A DNA stretch of 47,922 bases, taken from Bacteroidales bacterium. GTDB lineage: Bacteria; Bacteroidota; Bacteroidia; Bacteroidales; UBA932. The stretch spans positions 1-47,922 of the forward strand of contig JAFYEZ010000016.1 in the NCBI GenBank assembly GCA_017544005.1, in the 5' to 3' direction. The position numbers were made by a program, and so were the translations under genes. Below the pieces are notes generated by a model. The model made no database searches, had not been told where the DNA came from, and was given only the letters and a program-made list of their open reading frames with translations. Below are positions 7,851-15,353 of the stretch, piece by piece; the stretch's first letter is position 1; each line of letters begins with the position of its first letter.

Positions 7851-8538
7851 CCTCGGGATCGACAAGAATCTGTTTGAGCTTTTCCATGCCCCGGGTGGCC
7901 GGCTCCTGAATCTGGCGGAACCAGCGATAAGGGATTGAAATAGGCTTGGGATCAATCAGATAGATGGGATTCCCCACCGGGAGATACTGGTAGAGACCGG
8001 CGGCAGGATAGACATTCAGAGAGGTGCCGATAATGAGCAGGATATCGGCTTTCGAAACCGCACGGGCCGCGCGCTCCAGCTCGGGAACCGCCTCGCCGAA
8101 CCAGACGATATGCGGCCGGAGCTGCACGCCGTGCTCGTCGGTATCGCCCAGGTTGATGTCCCGGTAGCCGATATCGCGGACACCGCCATCGAGCGTATTC
8201 TCGGGACGCACCTTGGTGAGTTCTCCGTGCAGGTGAATCACCTTCGAGCTCCCGGCCCGCTCATGGAGGTTGTCCACGTTCTGCGTCACCACCGTCACGT
8301 CAAACCAGTGTTCCAGCTCGGCGATGATCTCATGGGCGCGGTTGGGCTTGCACCCTTCGAGCTGCCGGCGCCGCTCGTTGTAGAATTGCAGCATCAGACC
8401 GGGGTTGCGGTACCAGCCGTCGATGGAGGCGACATCCTCCACCGGATAGCTCTCCCACAATCCGTCGCTGTCCCGGAAGGTGCGAATCCCGCTCTCAGCG
8501 CTGACGCCCGCTCCGGAAAGGACCACGAGTTTCTTCAT
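7843..8538 (-). CDS. Sir2-family NAD-dependent deacylase (class III, zinc ligands absent)
   Basis: Uses NAD to remove acyl groups from lysines. Motifs: GAGVSAESGIRTFR (9-22), TQNVDNLHERAG (85-96), catalytic His104 in HLHGEL, and PHIVWFGE (142-149). Y53 and R56 in QFYNERRRQL match the Tyr/Arg pair that gives CobB and SIRT5 their preference for succinyl or malonyl lysine, so desuccinylase activity is inferred. The region that normally carries the four zinc cysteines (106-141) has none; Cys63 is the only cysteine in the protein. I recall related Bacteroidota sirtuins lacking them too. It is the middle gene of an operon, 2 nt after the ATPase gene. Confidence 0.9.
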   Translation of the reverse strand: MKKLVVLSGAGVSAESGIRTFRDSDGLWESYPVEDVASIDGWYRNPGLMLQFYNERRRQLEGCKPNRAHEIIAELEHWFDVTVVTQNVDNLHERAGSSKVIHLHGELTKVRPENTLDGGVRDIGYRDINLGDTDEHGVQLRPHIVWFGEAVPELERAARAVSKADILLIIGTSLNVYPAAGLYQYLPVGNPIYLIDPKPISIPYRWFRQIQEPATRGMEKLKQILVDPEDA

Positions 8539-8540
8539 AT

Positions 8541-9599
8541 CTATTTGAAATATCGGTTTTTGAGCCAGTACTCAAAGACAGGATCCAGAATCTGCGGTTC
8601 GTCGTTCCGGTCAAAGGTGACCAGCTCCTTGTTGCGGAAGGCATCCTTCAGACGGAAGACATTGGCCGAAGAGTTCAGGTGGTACTTGGCCAGAATTTCG
8701 GAACTGCTCAGGCGGCGCGCACCGTCACAGATGGCCCGCAGGAAGTTGATCTGGTTGGGCGTGAGCTCCAGCATCGTGCGGATGAACTGCGGGGAAACCA
8801 CCTGCAGCAGCGCATCGCGCGTCTGGGCCACGGCATTGCGGTTGACGAATCCGATCGGGAAGGTATAGCAGATGGAGCACATCATCTTGACATACCAGAG
8901 ATTGCCGCCGGCGATGTTGTAGATCTCCTCGGCATCCTCCCGCTCGATAACGCGGCCCAGGCTCAGGAACGCGCTGGTAATGTAGTCCACCACCGATTTC
9001 TGAGGGACGGGACGCAATTCCACCACGTCCGTGAGGTAGTAGAAGAGTTGTTTCTCTTCAAAAACGCTCTTCATGATATTGACGGCGGAGCCGGTGATGA
9101 TATAGCGGACGTTGGTCTGCTTGAGCCAGGTCTTCACCAGGTCCTCGAGGCGGAGCTGTTTATCATCAATCGCTATGACATTCTGAAACTCACGCAGATA
9201 GACGACCACCATACACCCGGCCTCGCGGGCAATGATGCTCGGCAGGTCCAGCACCTTGCTGTCGGGGATGCTCTCCGACTCCACGGCAAAGGGAAGGATG
9301 GCGTCGCGGTTCATCTGCTCAAAACACTCGAGCAGCCTGCGCTTGAAGCAGGCGATGAACTCCGCGTAGGTTCTGACATTGAACAGGTCAATCTCGCAGA
9401 GGCGGAACGGATGGCCCGCCGCCTTGATGCGGTGGAGCGCTTCACGGACGACCGTATTCTTCCCGCTCTTGGGCGCCGCATAGATGGCTACACCTTTTTG
9501 TTTGGTGATCAGCGAATCCATGACAGCCTGAATCTCCTCCTTGCGGCCGATAATCTTATTGCCGGAGGCGGGACGGTCAAACGGGAATAGCATTTCCAT
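8541..9599 (-). CDS. P-loop ATPase-like protein with degenerate Walker motifs
   Basis: 352-aa protein resembling Bacteroidota and archaeal-type AAA/STAND-like ATPases (PF01637 class). It opens with a phase-typical IIGRKEEIQAVMDSL segment, then a P-loop-like A-A-P-K-S-G-K-N (41-48) in which the usual Ser/Thr after GK is Asn. The Walker B region reads VVVYLREFQ (131-139) with Arg136 where Asp is expected. Sensor-like IITGS follows. The C-terminal 80 residues look like a winged helix (LTPNQINFLRAICDG ... LSSSEILAKYHLN). Hydrolysis may be weak or lost. It is the first gene of an operon with the sirtuin and phosphoesterase. Its function is unknown to me; a regulatory or scaffold role is only a guess. 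Confidence 0.75.
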   Translation of the reverse strand: MEMLFPFDRPASGNKIIGRKEEIQAVMDSLITKQKGVAIYAAPKSGKNTVVREALHRIKAAGHPFRLCEIDLFNVRTYAEFIACFKRRLLECFEQMNRDAILPFAVESESIPDSKVLDLPSIIAREAGCMVVVYLREFQNVIAIDDKQLRLEDLVKTWLKQTNVRYIITGSAVNIMKSVFEEKQLFYYLTDVVELRPVPQKSVVDYITSAFLSLGRVIEREDAEEIYNIAGGNLWYVKMMCSICYTFPIGFVNRNAVAQTRDALLQVVSPQFIRTMLELTPNQINFLRAICDGARRLSSSEILAKYHLNSSANVFRLKDAFRNKELVTFDRNDEPQILDPVFEYWLKNRYFK

Positions 9600-9648
9600 A
9601 GTCAGAAACAGTTTCAGTCAGTTTTCAGTAACAAAAACAATACTGTTA

Positions 9649-9656
9649 CAAAGGTA
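9649..9656 (-). promoter_or_regulatory. -7 box for the ATPase-sir2-phosphoesterase operon
   Basis: Minus-strand TACCTTTG, a full TAnnTTTG match, 50 nt before the ATPase ATG. A CAAA (TTTG on the minus strand) lies 23 nt further upstream, slightly long for a -33 element. Confidence 0.55.
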
Positions 9657-9698
9657 TAGAATAATCCCTTGTCTTGCACCAAAAAAGTGAAGAAAAAT

Positions 9699-10352
9699 TT
9701 AGACTGTAAACAACTCCCTGAATCCCAGAACAATGGTTCCTAGTCCAAGGAAGAAGATGATGATGCCCGAAATGCGGTTGAGAATCAGCAGGCCGCGCAG
9801 GGTGAAGTGCTTGCGGAAGAGATTGACAATGGAACTGAGCCCATACCACCAGAGGGCGGCGCCCAGCCAGACGCCCAGCACCATCAAGGCGATAGCCAGC
9901 GGATTGGTAGCGGTTTCGGGGCTGATGCCGGCAAAGGCGAAGGCGCCCAGAATCATCACCAGCGCACCGGGGTTGGAGATGGTCATGGCAAACCCTTGAA
10001 GCGCATCCTTAAAGCGATCGCGAACAGGAAGTTTAAGCGGTTTGTTGCGCTGTTGGCGGAACTGTTTCACCGGATTGCTGAAGGCCAGATGCACGCCGAA
10101 GAAGGTAATGATGACCCCGCCGATGAACATCACCCAGATGCGGTGCGCATTCAGGAACTCGCTGACGAACGAGAGGGAGAACAGGGCGACGATCGAATAG
10201 AGGAAATCGGTAAAAGAAGAGCCGATACCGAACGTGAAACCCGCCCAACGGCCTTTGTTGATGGTTTTCTGGATACACATCACACCGACCGGTCCCAACG
10301 GGATGGTGACCATGAGGCCAATGATGATGGCTTTGATAAAACCGATAAGCAT
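9699..10352 (-). CDS. LysE/RhtB-family exporter
   Basis: Inner-membrane exporter of amino acids or related small molecules. The 217-aa protein has about six membrane helices and begins MLIGFIKAIIIGLMVTIPLGPVG, where the PLGPVG segment is the LysE-family N-terminal signature. The open frame extends much further upstream, but that extension is arginine- and serine-rich antisense of lnt, and the promoter at 10373-10380 lies inside it, so ATG 10352 is the start. The gene is transcribed away from lnt. The substrate cannot be told from sequence. Confidence 0.88.
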   Translation of the reverse strand: MLIGFIKAIIIGLMVTIPLGPVGVMCIQKTINKGRWAGFTFGIGSSFTDFLYSIVALFSLSFVSEFLNAHRIWVMFIGGVIITFFGVHLAFSNPVKQFRQQRNKPLKLPVRDRFKDALQGFAMTISNPGALVMILGAFAFAGISPETATNPLAIALMVLGVWLGAALWWYGLSSIVNLFRKHFTLRGLLILNRISGIIIFFLGLGTIVLGFRELFTV

Positions 10353-10372
10353 CCAGGATGATTTTAGCCCGA

Positions 10373-10380
10373 CAAAGATA
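10373..10380 (-). promoter_or_regulatory. -7 box for the LysE-type gene
   Basis: Minus-strand TATCTTTG, a perfect TAnnTTTG match, 20 nt before the ATG. It is divergent from, and 11 nt away from, the lnt -7 box, so the two promoters share one short control region. Confidence 0.6.
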
Positions 10381-10391
10381 AATAATTTCTC

Positions 10392-10399
10392 TATATTTG
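10392..10399 (+). promoter_or_regulatory. -7 box for lnt
   Basis: TATATTTG, a TAnnTTTG match 23 nt before the lnt ATG, back to back with the LysE promoter. Confidence 0.6.
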
Positions 10400-10422
10400 C
10401 ACACAACGAAAACGAAACGACT

Positions 10423-12063
10423 ATGACGAAATCCCATAATAAAGCCAAATGGGCCGTGTGGGGCCTGCTGCTTCTCTTCGTGCTGCTGAGCAGCCTTCCC
10501 TTCCTGTTCGAAGGATGCGGTCCGCTGGCGCTCCTGAGCTTCACGCCGCTCTTCCTGATTGACGAAATCTGCCGGAGGGAGGGGCTGCGCGGAGCCGGAT
10601 GGTACGGCTTCCTCGCCCTGCTGCTGTTCAACATCGCTACCACCTTCTGGGTCTGGTTCGTCTCCCCGGCCGGCTCGGTGGCCGCCATCCTGCTCAATAC
10701 GCTCTTCATGTTCATCCTCTTCGCGCTCTTCCGATGGTGCAGACGGCTCTGCCGCAAGGGGGCGAAGTGGCTGCCTTATCTCTTCTTTGCCGCCATCTGG
10801 CTCGCCTGGGAACACATATACTTTAACATAGACCTGACGTGGCCGTGGCTCACCCTGGGCTATGCGTTCGCCACCTCGCACAAACTGGTGCAGTGGTATG
10901 AAGTGACGGGTGTGCTGGGCGGCTCGCTCTGGATTCTTTCAGCGAGCATACTTGCCTTCTGCGGCATCCGGGAAGCGATGGACGGCCATCGCAAGGCAGC
11001 CGGGTGGCTCGCAGGCGCGCTGGGCGCCGTAGTCCTGATTCCGACCGTCTGCTCGCTGATCCGCTACTACGGCTATCAGGAAAAAGGCGAGGCCATCGAA
11101 GTCGCACTCATCCAGCCCAACGTGGATCCCTTCGAGCGCCACGGACATGGCACCACCACCCAGCAGGAGCTGGACGAACAGATGATCCGCCTCTTCGAAC
11201 GGGTCATCACCCCGCAAACCCGCTACCTCATTACGCCCGAGACCGTCACCTACGGAATCAGCCTCAACAACGTGGCCGCCAGCGAATCGTTCGAACGCTA
11301 CAAGGCCTTTCTGGAGCGCCACGAAGGGGCGAACCTGCTCTTCGGATCGCTCACCAACCAGCCCTATTTCTGCGAGGAGCGGCCGACCCTGACCGCCCGC
11401 AAGCTGCCCTGGTACTGGATGGACCGCTACAATTCCGCGCTGCTGATGGATTCCCGAAACCTCTATGGATTCTACCATAAATCCCGTCTGGTTCCCGGTA
11501 CCGAGTGCATTCCGTTCCTCAACCAGGCGCCCTGGCTGGGTACCCTCGTGGAAAAGTTCGGCGGAGCCTCCGGCAGCTATGGTCGCATGGAGAAGATGCT
11601 GGTTCTCAGAGGAAACGATGGGATTGGCGTAGCCCCGATGATCTGCTATGAATCCGTCTATGGCGACTATTCCCGCGGAGCGGTCCGCGACGGCGCGGAT
11701 TTCATGGCGGTGATGACCAATGACGCCTGGTGGGGCGACACGCCCGGCTACCGCCAGCATTTCCGCTATGCCGCCCTGCGCGCCATCGAGAACCGGCGCG
11801 ACGTGGCACAGGCCGCCAACACCGGCTATTCCGGGTTCTTCAATCAGCGGGGGGATGTCCTCCAGCGCTCGGCCTGGTGGACGGAAGAGGCCCTCTCGGG
11901 CGAGGTACACCTGAACAAAGAACTGACCCCGTTCACCCGCCACGGCGACGTGATCGGGCGCTGGGCGCGATGGATCAGCCTTTTGCTGGCGCTGCTTTCT
12001 CTTGCTTCTTTTGTTTGGGGTAAGAAATCCGCGCGTGGTAAATCTGCAGCAGATAATTCTTAA
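10423..12063 (+). CDS. lnt: Apolipoprotein N-acyltransferase
   Basis: Adds the third acyl chain to lipoproteins at the periplasmic face of the inner membrane. The 546-aa protein has an N-terminal set of hydrophobic helices (about 10-210), a nitrilase-like domain, and a final helix (about 515-533). The Glu-Lys-Cys triad is visible: Glu273 in ITPET, Lys353 in FYHKSR and Cys408 in MICYES. ATG 10423 follows a -7 box; the open frame extends 63 codons upstream, but that part is antisense to the LysE gene. The 3' end overlaps the convergent pgpH by 89 nt. Confidence 0.93.
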   Translation: MTKSHNKAKWAVWGLLLLFVLLSSLPFLFEGCGPLALLSFTPLFLIDEICRREGLRGAGWYGFLALLLFNIATTFWVWFVSPAGSVAAILLNTLFMFILFALFRWCRRLCRKGAKWLPYLFFAAIWLAWEHIYFNIDLTWPWLTLGYAFATSHKLVQWYEVTGVLGGSLWILSASILAFCGIREAMDGHRKAAGWLAGALGAVVLIPTVCSLIRYYGYQEKGEAIEVALIQPNVDPFERHGHGTTTQQELDEQMIRLFERVITPQTRYLITPETVTYGISLNNVAASESFERYKAFLERHEGANLLFGSLTNQPYFCEERPTLTARKLPWYWMDRYNSALLMDSRNLYGFYHKSRLVPGTECIPFLNQAPWLGTLVEKFGGASGSYGRMEKMLVLRGNDGIGVAPMICYESVYGDYSRGAVRDGADFMAVMTNDAWWGDTPGYRQHFRYAALRAIENRRDVAQAANTGYSGFFNQRGDVLQRSAWWTEEALSGEVHLNKELTPFTRHGDVIGRWARWISLLLALLSLASFVWGKKSARGKSAADNS

Positions 12064-14017
12064 GCGACTCCTTGACCCGTCCGATTTCCCGCAGCGAAAT
12101 GTCTGCCTCGTCGAACTGGTGTTCTTCCATCTTGCCTGAAACAATCTTCTCGACCAGCGCCGAGATGCTCTCCGGATTGTAATTCTTCAGCGTCCGGGAG
12201 GCCGCTTCGATGGAATCTGCAATCATCAGGATGGCCTGCTCCTTGGTCTGGGGCAGCAGACCGTCGTAGGTAAAGGGCGCCTTGTTCTCGGGATCTCCGC
12301 CCGCATTGCAGTACTGCGTGTAGAAGTAGCGCATCAATCCGCGGCCATGGTGGGTGCGGATAAAATCGATGACAACCTCCGGCAGGGCGTTCTTCTGCCC
12401 CATCAGCACGCCGTCGCTCACATGGCGGATAATGTCGTGCGCGCTGGCCTCGGGCGTGAGCTCTTTGTGGTAATCGTCGCTCACTCCGGCCGTCTGGTTT
12501 TCGACGAAACAGAGTGGATTGTCCATCTTGCCGATATCGTGGTAGAGCGCGCCTACGCGGGCCAACATGGCATAACCGTCCACGGCACGCACCGCCGCCT
12601 CGGCCAGATTGGCCACCTGCAGCGAATGCTGGAAGGTGCCCGGAGCCTTTTGCGAGAGCTGCATCAACAGTTTGTTGTTGGTATCGGTCATCTCCCAGAG
12701 CCGGGTGTACGACACAAATCCGAAGATCTTTTCAAGCAGATAAACAAACGGATAGAGCACGACCACCAGCAGCGCGTTCCCGGCGATCAGGGCCAGGTGA
12801 AGCTTGCGGAACAGCTCCCCTTCCCCACCCGAGATCAGCACGAAGGCCGCATAGAGGATTCCGCTTGCCACAAAGAGGATCAGGGCATTCAGGAAGAGTT
12901 TCCAGCCGCGGTTGAAATGACTGAAGGAGAGCAGCGCGATTCCGCCCGTCACCAGGTTGGTCATGAAGAGCTGCACGCCATACTGCGGAACCATCAGCAG
13001 CGGCAGCAGCGCCACGCTGTAAACCGCCACCGAGACGGGACGGTTAAAAAAGGAATCGAGATACACGAGCAGCACCACGTAAGGCACCAGGAAGAGCCAC
13101 TGGGCGCCTGCCCGGGAGACCAGCGCCGTAGAGAGCGAGGCGAGCAGTACGATCAGCAGCAGGAAGAGCAGGCGCGGGAACTCCCGCCAGATGCGGCGTT
13201 CGAAGACCAGAATGGCGAAGGCCAGGGTCACGAGCAGCGCCACCACCAGCAGAAGGCGGCCGAAAAAGAGGGAAAGCGTCTGGCCGCCCAGACCAAAACT
13301 ACGCTCATACTCAGCCTTGTAGGAATCGAGCAGCTGCTCGATATCCGCCGTAACCAGCTCGCCCTTCGAAACAATCAGCTGGCCGGCATAGATGGTTCCT
13401 TTGGTCGGGGAGATATAGTCCACCGCCTCCTTGTGGAAAAGCGCGGTGGTATTTTCATCATAGATCAGGTTGGGAATCACGTAGGAATCCAGGTCGATGG
13501 CCGCCGCGAGCGAATCCACATAGGCCTGCGGGAACTGGGCGGAAAGCCCGCTGCGTAGCATAAAACGGGCGTTCTGCTGCGTATAGACATTCTGGACAGG
13601 AACCTCGCTGAGGCGTTTGTCCTGCTTGACGAGCAGCACCTGACTGCGCGCTCCCTCCGGAAGGGTGGCAACGATGCCGCTGCGATACAGCTCCCGCAGT
13701 TGATTGAGCACCACGCCGGAAAAGGCCTGGTCCACGCCGTTATCTGCGCAGAAACGCTTGAATGCATCCGTTTTGGTCGTCAGAATCCGGTCGTCGCTGA
13801 GATAGCACGGCACCACCTCCGAAGCTCGGGCTTCCTTCTCGCGATACATCTCCGCATCGGTCTTGAGCACCGGGAAATCGATGGGCGAGATGAGGGTTTC
13901 ATAGATCCAGGGGCTTCCTTTCTGATACTTATACATAAACTGCCCGCGCGAGGGGAAGAGCAGCAGCATCACCGCCGCCACGACGACAAATGCAATATAG
14001 GGACGTAGTCGGGACAT
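11975..14017 (-). CDS. 7TM-HD family phosphohydrolase (PgpH-like)
   Basis: Membrane phosphodiesterase of the family that hydrolyses c-di-AMP. Order of parts in 680 aa: an N-terminal helix, a periplasmic 7TMR-HDED-type domain (about 30-280), about seven membrane helices (about 285-470), then a cytoplasmic HD domain with YHDIGKMDNP (around 491) and THHGRG. The basic tail (YPKQKKQEKAAPAKG) lies in the 89-nt overlap with lnt. The start is supported by a -7 box 22 nt upstream. The c-di-AMP substrate is inferred from family membership only. Confidence 0.9.
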   Translation of the reverse strand: MSRLRPYIAFVVVAAVMLLLFPSRGQFMYKYQKGSPWIYETLISPIDFPVLKTDAEMYREKEARASEVVPCYLSDDRILTTKTDAFKRFCADNGVDQAFSGVVLNQLRELYRSGIVATLPEGARSQVLLVKQDKRLSEVPVQNVYTQQNARFMLRSGLSAQFPQAYVDSLAAAIDLDSYVIPNLIYDENTTALFHKEAVDYISPTKGTIYAGQLIVSKGELVTADIEQLLDSYKAEYERSFGLGGQTLSLFFGRLLLVVALLVTLAFAILVFERRIWREFPRLLFLLLIVLLASLSTALVSRAGAQWLFLVPYVVLLVYLDSFFNRPVSVAVYSVALLPLLMVPQYGVQLFMTNLVTGGIALLSFSHFNRGWKLFLNALILFVASGILYAAFVLISGGEGELFRKLHLALIAGNALLVVVLYPFVYLLEKIFGFVSYTRLWEMTDTNNKLLMQLSQKAPGTFQHSLQVANLAEAAVRAVDGYAMLARVGALYHDIGKMDNPLCFVENQTAGVSDDYHKELTPEASAHDIIRHVSDGVLMGQKNALPEVVIDFIRTHHGRGLMRYFYTQYCNAGGDPENKAPFTYDGLLPQTKEQAILMIADSIEAASRTLKNYNPESISALVEKIVSGKMEEHQFDEADISLREIGRVKESLKNYLLQIYHARISYPKQKKQEKAAPAKG

Positions 14018-14038
14018 GTCGAATCACGATTATATGTA

Positions 14039-14046
14039 CAAAGGTA
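14039..14046 (-). promoter_or_regulatory. -7 box for the pgpH-like gene
   Basis: Minus-strand TACCTTTG, 21 nt before the ATG at 14017; full match to TAnnTTTG. Confidence 0.55.
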
Positions 14047-14120
14047 TGAAAAAATGCGTTTCACGGAACGGCGGAGCCGCGGAGGCCTGGGGCATCCGTC
14101 AAAGAGCCCCCCGGAAACAA

Positions 14121-14146
14121 AACAGGCCATCTTGCGATGGCCTGTT
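14121..14146 (-). terminator. Terminator of tRNA-Lys
   Basis: Inverted repeat AACAGGCCAT / ATGGCCTGTT with loop CTTGCG: a 10-bp perfect stem, 5 nt past the tRNA 3' end, followed on the minus strand by TTGTTTCC. It is the only strong structure between tRNA-Lys and pgpH. Confidence 0.75.
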
Positions 14147-14151
14147 CCGTG

Positions 14152-14224
14152 TGCTCCCTCAGGGGCTCGAACCCTGGACCCCAACATTAAGAGTGTCGTG
14201 CTCTACCAACTGAGCTAAGGAAGC
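14152..14224 (-). tRNA. tRNA-Lys (anticodon CTT)
   Basis: 73 nt cloverleaf on the minus strand. Acceptor GCTTCCT/AGGGAGC (one G-U), D arm GCTC...GAGC, anticodon arm CGACA-CTCTTAA-TGTTG with anticodon CTT (reads AAG), T arm CAGGG-TTCGAGC-CCCTG, discriminator A. CCA is not encoded. Confidence 0.95.
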
Positions 14225-14240
14225 GTCCGTTTTGGGACTG

Positions 14241-14271
14241 CAAATGTAGATATATTTTTCGGCTCTGCAAA
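14241..14271 (-). promoter_or_regulatory. Full promoter of tRNA-Lys
   Basis: Minus-strand TTTG (14268-14271), 19-nt spacer, TACATTTG (14241-14248). Both elements and the spacing fit the Bacteroidota housekeeping promoter. The -7 box lies 16 nt before the tRNA. Confidence 0.75.
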
Positions 14272-14290
14272 TATTTTTTTCAAGAATTGC

Positions 14291-14298
14291 TAACTTCG
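14291..14298 (+). promoter_or_regulatory. Probable -7 box for the S51 peptidase gene
   Basis: TAACTTCG, one base from TAnnTTTG, 20 nt before the ATG at 14319. Confidence 0.4.
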
Positions 14299-14318
14299 CG
14301 GAAGTAAACCCTTTTTCC

Positions 14319-15161
14319 ATGAAATACCTGCGCAAACTCTCGGCACTCCTCTGCCTGCTTCTTTCCGTTTCAGCTCTTTCCCACGCCCAGACGCCGAAGG
14401 GCCATCTGGTGATCATTGGCGGCGGTGGCCGTACCGAGGCCATCGACCAGGCGCTGGTCAGCCTATCGGGCGGAGCTGACGCCAGGATGCTGGTTATCTC
14501 GACCGCCGGAGCGAATCCTGCCAAGGATGGCGAAAAATTCATCAAAGAGATGAAGAAAGCGGGGATAAAGAAACTCGCATGGATTGCCCCCACCCGCGCG
14601 GAGAGCGAGAATCCGGACTATGTAAAGAAAGCCCTGGAAGGGGTAGGCGGCGTATTCTTCACCGGTGGCCAGCAGAGCCGCATCATCGACACGCTGCGCG
14701 GCACGCTGCTGCACAGGCAGCTGTACCGGCTCTATGAGGAGGGCGGTATGATCGGCGGGACCAGCGCCGGGGCGGCCATGATGAGCGAGGTGATGATTAC
14801 CGGCGGACGGACGGACCATTCGGACGAGGGATTCAAATCCATCTCGCGCAACATAGTCCGCTGCACGGAGGGGATGGGATTCATTCAGGGCGTCATCATT
14901 GACCAGCACTTCCTCAAGCGCAGCCGGGAGAACCGCCTCTTTTCCATCGCGTTCGACCATCCTGAGGCCGTCTGCATCGGAATTGACGAGGCCACCTCGA
15001 TTGTCGTCTCGAACGGGGCCGACTTGGAAGTGGTAGGCCGCAGCAGCGTAATGGTCATCGAGCCCGACCCCGCTTCCGTCAAGGTCAGCGCCCGGGGAGA
15101 TTACGGTGGGCAGGCCCGGGTGCTCCTCCTTTTCGAGGGGGACCGCTACCACGTGAAATAA
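14319..15161 (+). CDS. Secreted cyanophycinase-like peptidase (family S51)
   Basis: Serine hydrolase related to cyanophycinase and dipeptidase E. A signal peptide (MKYLRKLSALLCLLLSVSAL, cleaved near SHA-Q24) sends it to the periplasm. The nucleophile is Ser149 in GGTSAGA. Other family features: LVIIGGGGRTEA (30-41), FFTGGQQSR (113-121) and the IIDQHFLKRSRENRL block. Length 280 aa. Cyanophycin itself is a cytoplasmic polymer, so a secreted form more likely cuts exogenous beta-Asp-Arg dipeptides or other isoaspartyl peptides; this is inference. It is a single gene between tRNA-Lys and the acyl ligase, with a weak hairpin (AGGGCGTACGTGCCCT, 15161-15176) right after the stop. Confidence 0.87.
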   Translation: MKYLRKLSALLCLLLSVSALSHAQTPKGHLVIIGGGGRTEAIDQALVSLSGGADARMLVISTAGANPAKDGEKFIKEMKKAGIKKLAWIAPTRAESENPDYVKKALEGVGGVFFTGGQQSRIIDTLRGTLLHRQLYRLYEEGGMIGGTSAGAAMMSEVMITGGRTDHSDEGFKSISRNIVRCTEGMGFIQGVIIDQHFLKRSRENRLFSIAFDHPEAVCIGIDEATSIVVSNGADLEVVGRSSVMVIEPDPASVKVSARGDYGGQARVLLLFEGDRYHVK

Positions 15162-15185
15162 GGGCGTACGTGCCCTTTCAGCGTG

Positions 15186-15261
15186 TGTGACGAAATCGCT
15201 GTGACGAAAATTTCGTCACTAAATCTGCAAATAATTCCATTATTTACGAAAATTTGTCACA
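15186..15261 (+). promoter_or_regulatory. Dyad array TGTGACGAAA upstream of the acyl ligase (candidate operator)
   Basis: TGTGACGAAA occurs at 15186-15195 and again at 15200-15209. The second copy forms an odd palindrome GTGACGAAA-A-TTTCGTCAC (15201-15219). A further, degenerate dyad ACGAAAATTTGTCACA ends at 15261. The array lies 25-125 nt upstream of the promoter at 15286-15317 in a spacer with no gene. Two direct copies, one perfect inverted copy and one imperfect copy suggest binding of a dimeric regulator, possibly a fatty-acid-responsive one given the downstream gene; the regulator is unknown. Confidence 0.5.
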
Positions 15262-15285
15262 TAACAGTGGCAGTAATCCCACTCT

Positions 15286-15317
15286 TTTGGCTGGGATAAG
15301 TACGAACCCTATTTTTG
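15286..15317 (+). promoter_or_regulatory. Full promoter of the acyl ligase gene
   Basis: TTTG (15286-15289), 20-nt spacer, TATTTTTG (15310-15317). Both elements fit the Bacteroidota consensus. A leader of about 30 nt contains most of a hairpin, TGCGCCGCGTTT / AAACGGGGCGCA, before the ATG at 15354. Confidence 0.7.
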
Positions 15318-15353
15318 CGCCGCGTTTCCGACAAAACGGGGCGCAGTTTGTGT

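Noticed and set aside
7843-9599. ATPase plus Sir2 as an anti-phage defence island
   Set aside because: The sirtuin is CobB/SIRT5-like with the acyl-lysine pocket, the ATPase lacks a typical defence effector, and there are no phage, recombinase or other defence genes nearby. Kept only as a pairing of interest.
9601-9698. Gap between the ATPase and LysE-type genes
   Set aside because: Checked for a small gene or RNA. Only the ATPase promoter box is seen.
10353-10757. Upstream extension of the LysE-type gene on the minus strand (full open frame to 10757)
   Set aside because: The extension is antisense of lnt, rich in Arg and Ser, and contains the minus-strand promoter; the helix-rich LysE N-terminus starts at 10352.
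15186-15261. CRP-type site (TGTGA...TCACA) in the acyl ligase spacer
   Set aside because: The half-sites are 9 nt apart from centre to end (spacer 11), not the 6-nt spacing of CRP sites, so I treat it as an unknown dyad.
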